From: Nymphaea colorata
Lineage: Eukaryota > Streptophyta > Magnoliopsida > Nymphaeales > Nymphaeaceae
Length of the DNA: 64,000 bases
NCBI RefSeq assembly: GCF_008831285.2
Contig: NC_037468.1
Location: 477,001 to 541,000 of the forward strand
Direction of reading: 5' to 3'
The notes under the pieces are model-generated. The model worked only from the letters and a program-made list of their open reading frames with translations, made no database searches and was not told the origin of the DNA. The position numbers and the translations under genes were made by a program. Below are positions 57,949 through 64,000 of this stretch, in pieces. The stretch's first letter is position 1; each line of letters starts with the position of its first letter.

Positions 57949-58225
57949 ATGGATATCGCTAGAAGACTTGAGAGAATTGAGCAAGAAATACGTCAGGTGG
58001 AAGACGAGAAGCTCCAACGGGAGCAAATGCTGGGTGCGTTCTGGGAACATCTGCCTGCTCTCGATCCCATTATCATAAGGGATCATATGACATTTCTCCA
58101 GAACAATTCACTCTCGAAAACAGGAAGAGGGCGCTGCTCGAAGAAAAGCAAGCGCTCATTGACCCTCAGAGACCGGGAGATTTTGCATTCTCCCGGTCTC
58201 TGAGGGTCAATGAGCAATCTGGATA
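57949..58225 (+). pseudogene. Frameshifted coiled-coil-like ORF, unknown
   Basis: From ATG 57949 the frame gives 'MDIARRLERIEQEIRQ' and a charged heptad-like helix, reading to about 58080. The protein-like signal then moves to another frame that reads 'EQFTLENRKRALLEEKQALI' from about 58098 and ends at TAA near 58223. The original frame instead runs to a stop at 58201-58203. A single indel near 58075-58095 would explain this. I do not recognise the family. Its last 60 bp coincide with a perfect hairpin. Confidence 0.4.
58154..58215. repeat. Perfect 27-bp hairpin
   Basis: Arms 58154-58180 and 58189-58215 are exact reverse complements around an 8-nt loop (TTTTGCAT). It is GC-balanced and has no T-run after it. 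It could stabilise or end a transcript, or be the footprint of an inverted duplication. Confidence 0.9.
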
Positions 58226-58387
58226 AATGTCATATGAACCCCTGTCATTTGCTTCAAAAGTGAGGTCTTCTTATGGATGGTAGTGTTTTTTGTTTCTGCT
58301 GGCGATGCTCTCTGAGGATTGGCAGTCCCCCTCCTTCAGGTCTCCAAGCCTAGTGAATCTCGGCACGATTGGGTAGCCTATTATGTC

Positions 58388-58451
58388 CTTTTCTCTTTGA
58401 TTTCATGGTGTAATTTGTCTGATTGGTGTCTGTGTTCCTTTGTTAGTGTCA
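58388..58451 (+). repeat. About 62-bp direct repeat, copy 2
   Basis: Second copy of 57131-57194; one T shorter in the first T-run. Confidence 0.85.
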
Positions 58452-61256
58452 GTTGACTGAACGTGTTTGCCAATACTGTGCCGTGCCGAGGCTTGGAGGC
58501 CGTGCGGTACCCTATATGATATGAGTTCAGGGAACTTGTGTTTTTTTGGAGTGACAGGTTCAGAGCACCGATAGCAGGGTAGCGACGACTGAGGACCTTG
58601 TGAGGAGCGGCAATACGACCCCCAGAGCATAGTCGGTACTGTTACTGAGGTACATTGACTTTCATTTGGGATATGTGCGTCTTTCATTTGGCTATGTACT
58701 ATTTGCACTCAGTTGTACCTTGTTCCTTTGATAGCTTCAGTATGCATGTTCCTGGCCTACGCTTCCGCAAGGTCAGTGTATTTGAAAATGTGAACATTTT
58801 CCTGACTGATGATGATACTGTGCTCATTTATGCAGGTCACCAAGCCACTACTTTTGACTGTAGTTACGGCCCCCGACTCGGTCAGACGCCGGTGACGATA
58901 TATGCTTGAGACACAAAACCAATTTGATCGCAAGATCAAAACCTGAAGGACAGATAGAGGGCTTACATGAGAAAGAATTTCTCTGACCCTAACTTTGGCA
59001 AGGTGCGAAGCGCTCTTAGCGCGCAAAGCAAGCAGCGATGGCTCTTTCAATACTAGCTACCAGTGAACACTCTTCTTGTTCACTTTTCATTCAGGCATAG
59101 TTGGAATCATGTAAGTTACCTCTCCTTTCTCCAGCTGATTAGAAAGTAGAAAGCGCATCACAAGTCAAAAAAGCGTAAACGCACAATCAATGGCCTTCGT
59201 TCACTCTGAAAGAAGCTTTGAAACCATCCATAGTGACTCAGCCCGCGAATCGAATGGTGACCGACTCTGTATGCTGCGATCCCTCTTGAAAGCTTGCTTC
59301 TGTTAGAGCTATTGTGTCACTGTCCTTCCCTACTTTCTCTGTTGATACCGAACACGGTAACTAACCTCTTGACTAACGGCTTTGTTGTTGACAGAGTGGC
59401 TCCGAGTGACAACTAGACTTGTAAACTAGTCAAGGAAATCAGTTATCAGTTATTCAACTATAGGGGCCCTCAGTCGAATCGGTGGAATGCCCTGCTTCCG
59501 GCTCAGTCTAAATTTGCCTACCGTTCGTTCAACCGTGACCTCTATTCCGATCTATCTTTGATCCTTTGCTTGATCGTCTGTCCTTCTCTGCTCTCAGCCT
59601 GTCTTTGGCTTGCTAGCTAGAAGGCGAAGAGCGCACAGCGCAATCAGGACGGTGAAAGACTAAAGACGGGAGAGCACGCACTGACATCCTCGGGAAAGCA
59701 CTTTAGGAGAGCAATCATAGACCATAGGAGCCGGGGTTGAACTATAACAAGCCAAAAGCTATCCCTGACACTGATGCGGTGAGATACCAACCATCCGATA
59801 TCGCCCAAAAAGCTCAGATTTCTGAGCTAGGCCACTAGCACCGTACCATAAAGAACGCTAACCGCCACCGGCCTCTGATGCCATCCGATAAGGACGGCAA
59901 AGAATTCTACCACTACCAAGAAGCCCGATTCGAATCAAATGATTATGCTCGAAAAAGGCCAATCGAAAAAAGCACGACTGCTACTGCTAGTCAGATAGCG
60001 ATCCAGGCAAGCGAGAAGGAAGCCAAAGCCTAAGCACCTAAACGCACTGGCATAACACTCAAAAAAAGGAGGGCACCAGTGCGCAGAGCACAGAGGGAGG
60101 AGAAGCAGTGCATTCTACAGTTACGGTACCAGTTCCGTCGTAGCGATTCAAAGTTCGGTAGCGAACCTAGTCGGGGTAGCAGTCCTTGCTCCACAGAAGC
60201 TGTCAACAGTGTGAGGGTCAGTCGTAGGGACGGAGTCAACCTATGAGGGTGATTAAGGTTATGTTCTTCATTCATAATACCATAACTATTAGCTCAAAGA
60301 AGACCCAGGCAACGCCAATCTCGATTGAAAAGCAACTACATCATTTCCCTACTACCGGCTAGAGAGCATTGAATCCTACCCTCGGCCCGCCAAAAGAAAG
60401 ATGCAGAAAGAACGTCTCTGCCTCAGCGCCAAAAAAAGCTGATTATCGCCAGATCCCCGTCTGGGACCCTCTGAAAAAAAGGGCAAAGAGAGCACCTTCA
60501 ACACAGAATCCCTCGGGTTTTGAAACTCCTCTGGAAAGCCATCACATCACTCAGGCACATTTCCTGAAGCCTACTCCTATCCTCAGCCCTTATTCAACCA
60601 CTCAATCGCTTTGAGCCTTGAGCTCACTCATTGACCTTGCTTGGGGATCTGAGACTTCTCTTTATACGTTATACGCTACCACCTTCCTTCCCACTTGAAA
60701 TTGATTCAACAAAAGTTCCCAGCTGCCCATTCGTTCACAGTCGATTCAACTTAAGCCGTTATTGGTCACATGTCTTTGGAGCATGAAACCATGAGATTCT
60801 TTCTTTTGTTCACATCAGATCTTTCCTGGTAACTCAGGCTATGAAAAGCATATCTTTCCTTCAATGAACTTTTTTTGCCCTCCTAGCTTTGTGGGCTTCA
60901 CTCAACCTTGGCTTGATAGGCTCAGCACGGTACTACGGTTCTTCAGGCCCGACTCGGCATGGTTCACCACCTTCCTCTGCTCTTTCTCTTTTGGCTTGTT
61001 ATAGTTCAACCCCGGCTCCTATGGTCTATGATTGCTCTCCTTAAGACCCGGCCGGTAGGTTCGTTCGAGAGGCCCGGCACGGTGGAGCTTGGGGCGCTTC
61101 TGCAAGAAAGAGCGTCTGTCTATAAAGACAGCGATGTCTTGGTACCCTTTCTCTCTCTCATGCCCTTCTGGGCGGTACAAACCAATTCGGAATGAGCGCA
61201 CCGGCCGAGGGCCGAATAAGAAAATGACAGCAGAGGCTGGCTTCCAGACGTAGGCA
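58452..61256. other. Non-coding, no recognised gene
   Basis: Several frames of 80-105 codons are open on both strands, none recognised. A degenerate border-like word (GCGAAGCGCTCTTAGCGCGC) is near 59007. Confidence 0.45.
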
Positions 61257-61502
61257 TCACCAGCGGCCTTTATCCAGTTTCTCGATCTCCTTGATGATAT
61301 CTCGCCAGATGCTACTATTGGGTTTTTCTCCCGCACTCACGATGTCTTTCAAAGCTTTCAGCCTTGCGGTCGGCTCTTTGTCCCATATATCGCTTAGATA
61401 GATATCAACCCCTCTCCTGACGTCCTCCGGATCACGGATTTGAATCCCCCGATTCTCAAGGACTTCGCGGGCCTTGTTGACGATCAGTTCCACCTGCTCC
61501 AC
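61257..61502 (-). CDS. Unassigned ORF, 81 codons, charged helical
   Basis: The minus-strand frame has protein-like composition: acidic and basic residues in helical spacing, 'ARLKALKDIVSAGEKP' near residues 46-61, and 'WRDIIKEIEKLDKGRW' at the end. It starts with GTG in this reading and stays open about 20 codons further upstream without an ATG, so the start is unknown and it may be a fragment. I see no recognisable domain. It could be a plasmid- or nucleus-derived remnant. Confidence 0.25.
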   Translation of the reverse strand: MEQVELIVNKAREVLENRGIQIRDPEDVRRGVDIYLSDIWDKEPTARLKALKDIVSAGEKPNSSIWRDIIKEIEKLDKGRW

Positions 61503-62088
61503 GGTACGCAGGACATGAGATTTCCATCGGGACGTGGGAAAGAGGATCTAACATGTTTTGATCAAAAGAGCGAAACATCCGTTATATTAAAAGGGGATGA
61601 TTGGGTTCCCTCCCTCTCCCTCGTTAGAGGAGCATTCATTCCTCTCTTTCTTTGGTTCATTTCGAATTCCATTGGTATGCGCAAAAAAGAGGCCGATTCG
61701 GCAGCTTTTTGTTCCATTTCTCGTGGCATCGGTACGTTACAGGACCCCGGCCTCCGATTTCCATATAAAGGACACGACGAGGAAAAAGACCCAGAACTTC
61801 CATTCTGATCGACCTCTTATACGAAATCGAAAGAAGATGCGACGATTTCTTCCAGGAAATCCCAGACTATTCACACTATTCCTTCTTTTCTATCGAATTT
61901 GTCATAACCACTACCTACACTCCACGAAATTGTGCACCACAGGAGCTAATGAATAGACCCGCGATACCATAGAAAGACATCACGATCCCTTGTGGAAACC
62001 CTATAGCAAAAATGATTTGCTGAACTGGAAGTTTCAACCTCCTAGTCAACCTAAAAATACAGGCCCAAACGTCACGTTCTTAGATTAG
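61503..62088. other. Non-coding, unassigned
   Basis: The plus strand carries coding-like stretches in two overlapping frames (61560-61805 and 61800-61956), Phe- and Ser-rich like unedited mitochondrial membrane proteins. I could not match them to a known gene. Confidence 0.35.
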
Positions 62089-62089
62089 C

Positions 62090-62195
62090 AAAGCCCAAAA
62101 AGCACTCGCAACTTTGAATGCTGAAAGAAGGGAAAAGGTACATAGTGAATCTCATTTTGTCTGAATCAGCCCTACGCTTTGCGAGTGCTTTCTGA
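62090..62195. repeat. Border repeat cluster at left edge of array 7
   Basis: GCAAAGCCCAAAAAGCACTC and CCCTACGCTTTGCGAGTGCT flank this small array on the left. Confidence 0.78.
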
Positions 62196-62227
62196 AAGAA
62201 GGGATCAAGGTTTGACGGATTGATGGA

Positions 62228-62725
62228 AAGGAAATGATGGAAAGGTCAGGACTAATGAGAATGATTGAGGAATGATTATGGAAGGACAGGACCCTTTTGA
62301 AAGGTCAGGACTCTGAAAGGTCAGGACTAATGAGAATGATTGAGGAAAAGTCAGAACTCACCTTATCAAAAAGGTCAAGACTGTCTTTCAAAGTCAGGAC
62401 TAACCTGACCAAAAAGATCAAGACTGTCTTGAAAGATCAGAACTTCTTCTTCTTAAAAGGACAGGACCCTTTTGAAAGGTCAGGACTCATGACAATTGTA
62501 TGCCATTAGTACTCACTTGACAAACAAATGCCATTAGTACTCACTTGACAACAAAATGCCATTAGTACTCACTTGACAACAAAATGCCATTAGTACTCAC
62601 TTGACAAACAAATGCCATTTTCCATCAACAATGAGTACTCACTATACCAAAAAGATGCCATTTTCCATACCAAGAAAGATGCCATTAGTGCTGACCATAC
62701 AACCAATTGTATGCCATTAGTGTTT
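62228..62725 (+). repeat. Array 7: short array, forward orientation
   Basis: About 0.5 kb with the same block order as the start of array 1 (10450-10740), then the 28-bp partner units. It is the smallest complete-looking member, with border words on both sides. Confidence 0.93.
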
Positions 62726-62784
62726 CATTGAAGAGAAAGACAATTGCAATGACCATCAAACCTTGATCCCTTCTTTCAGAAAGC

Positions 62785-62815
62785 ACTCGCTTTTCAGTGC
62801 TCATGACGTTGGGTA
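62785..62815. repeat. Border repeat at right edge of array 7
   Basis: AAAGCACTCGCTTTTCAGTG followed by CTCATGACGTTGG, the same as 7020-7062 apart from a short insertion there. Confidence 0.8.
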
Positions 62816-62889
62816 AGCCCTCACCCAGAGTCTGAGCGTGACGATGTCGATTAAACAGTGAACTCCCACGTAACCTGTAGGCAAGGATC

Positions 62890-63656
62890 AAGTCCGGACC
62901 CCTATGAGATCGTCAGCTTTAAACATCCGACCGTACTTATGGAATTTGTTGAGTTTTTCTTTCCGGCCGGGTCTAAAGACGACCGCTGGAGGGTCCAACA
63001 ATTCGACAACGCCAACGTCGTAACTACTCGACGCTCTGCATACCACGAGACGTACTGAACGCAGGCCTTGACCCGGAAGGACAAGCGCTCGAAAATCTCG
63101 ATGCTGTCTTCGTCTAAGCATTCATCAAGCCCCCGATCGTACTTACTCAACAGCTTTCAAATCTAGCTCACAGGTTTCCAACAACATCCACCGTACCATC
63201 CCTAATTGATAAGGCGTAACGAGGAACCCTAAGGGAACCCCAGCCCCAAATCTCAAAGGGCCGTGGTAGTATGCCCTCAGGACTATAGGCCACCAAGATG
63301 TGGCGGTACCAATGCCGATGAAACTGAGAATTCAAAGTCGAGGCGGACGCACAATAACGGCGATAACCCGCACCTCTCACACGTCATTCAGTCTGTCCCT
63401 CAACTTTGTTGTACCAGCATCCATGACAGAGCGTGAGTAGCAGATTATATATTAATATGTTTGACTGACGGAATTTATTTGCAAATTCCAAGGTTCCGAG
63501 ACCAGCGATTTCGGCATCGAAAGGCTCTGACCCCCACGCGAGACACTTTCTATAGCATAGAGCTACCTTCTGATCCCCGATGACGATATCGTCACCGACA
63601 TAATCGACGAGGACAGCAACACACCAAAAAATCAAGTGGTTGCATAAGGAGCACAA
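62890..63656 (-). pseudogene. Second mitovirus RNA-dependent RNA polymerase fragment (broken)
   Basis: On the minus strand, a Ser-Trp-Pro block with a following His is succeeded by the catalytic Gly-Asp-Asp at 63588-63596. Then come 'IVIGDQKVA' and 'GTLEFANKF', the mitovirus motifs C to E. Continuing to lower coordinates in shifted frames are a Trp-rich stretch with 'PRPFEIWGWGSLR' and a final part near 63120-62890, fitting the mitovirus carboxy-terminal domain. Several frameshifts and stops break it, so no active enzyme is encoded. Its palm sequence differs from the copy near 9.1 kb, so the two fragments probably come from different viruses or insertions. Confidence 0.8.
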
Positions 63657-64000
63657 AGGCCAAGACGTCACCGTTGGATGCAGTGGCTCCGGCGGTTGAT
63701 GTATGAGGTCGCTGTGAATCTGGCACAGGTGGCACTGATTAGCGAACTCGATGGAATCTCGAACCATAGTGGGCCAATAATAGCCCAAGTTTTTGATGCG
63801 GATCTTCATTTTATGACCTGACTGGTGAGCACCTTTTTTTCAACTCCAGATTGGGATCAGACGGACTCTTCAAGCCTAGAAGCATGCACTTCCTTCATGA
63901 GTGTCTTTTCCTCTTTAGGAGAAAGGCACCGAAAATACACAGCTTTGAGGGGCCACCCGGTCCCATCAATGAGTTTGTCAATGTTTTGTCTTCGCAGCAA
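63657..64000 (-). mobile_element. Ty3/gypsy integrase fragment (H2C2 zinc finger)
   Basis: The minus strand reads a retroelement segment: 'LSPKEEKTLMKEVHAS' (about 63920-63870), then 'GYYWPTMVRDSIEFA' and the H2C2 finger cysteines 'CHLCQIH' (63782-63717), then 'PPEPLHPTVTSWP'. Frames shift at least once near 63810. It is cut by the window edge and by the join to the mitovirus fragment. It may belong to the same kind of element as the fragment at 1-1065. Confidence 0.82.

Noticed and set aside
10375-62725. GTGAGTAC motifs as splice donors
   Set aside because: They are part of the repeat module and plant mitochondria lack spliceosomal introns.

Overview
The window is plant mitochondrial DNA. 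It carries nad3-rps12, the first two exons of nad5 with group II intron sequence, ccmB, rps13 and a mitochondrial-type tRNA-Trp. These are scattered among long gene-free stretches, retroelement debris and mitovirus debris. The protein genes show many Pro, Ser, Arg and His codons where these proteins normally have Leu, Phe, Cys, Trp or Tyr. That is the signature of heavy C-to-U RNA editing. Heavy editing, retained rps12, rps13 and ccmB, a tRNA-Trp that is not the plastid-derived type, and extreme repeat content together suggest a gymnosperm with a large mitogenome. The genus cannot be named from the window.

Layout. 1-1065 is a decayed Ty3/gypsy pol fragment. 1066-8937 has no recognised gene but holds an 88-bp inverted repeat pair and a hairpin-forming repeat. 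8938-9789 (-) is a broken mitovirus RNA polymerase. 10.4-21.2 kb is two huge arrays of short repeats in opposite orientation (arrays 1 and 2). tRNA-Trp, a frameshifted unknown ORF, nad3 and rps12 lie at 21.6-24.9 kb. Array 3 is at 25.9-30.9 kb. nad5 exon 1, intron 1, exon 2 and the 5' part of trans-spliced intron 2 occupy 31.5-34.5 kb. 34.5-37.9 kb is non-coding and partly low-complexity. Array 4 is at 38.1-39.7 kb. 39.9-45 kb has no recognised gene. A decayed L1-type LINE lies at 46.2-48.9 kb (-), then ccmB (-), arrays 5 and 6 (inverted relative to each other, 50.1-55.0 kb), rps13 (-), and 55.8-62.1 kb with small repeats and two unassigned ORFs. Array 7 follows at 62.2-62.7 kb. The window ends in a second mitovirus fragment joined to a Ty3/gypsy integrase fragment.

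The most unusual component is the array family. Seven arrays total about 22.5 kb, roughly 35% of the window. They are built from variants of one short module (GGTCARGACT plus a 10-13 nt linker) and a few partner blocks. Most borders carry a second repeat family, CTTTGCGAGTGCTTT with ACGTCACG, which often forms near-perfect hairpins. Arrays occur in both orientations and share flanks and termini, so they look like a non-autonomous composite element that has spread, expanded and inverted. No ORF inside them looks like a gene.

Functionally, nad3 and nad5 are complex I subunits, rps12 and rps13 are small-subunit ribosomal proteins, ccmB belongs to cytochrome c maturation, and tRNA-Trp serves translation. 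Only nad3-rps12 looks like a co-transcribed pair. All coordinates and identities were read by eye; no alignment or search was run.
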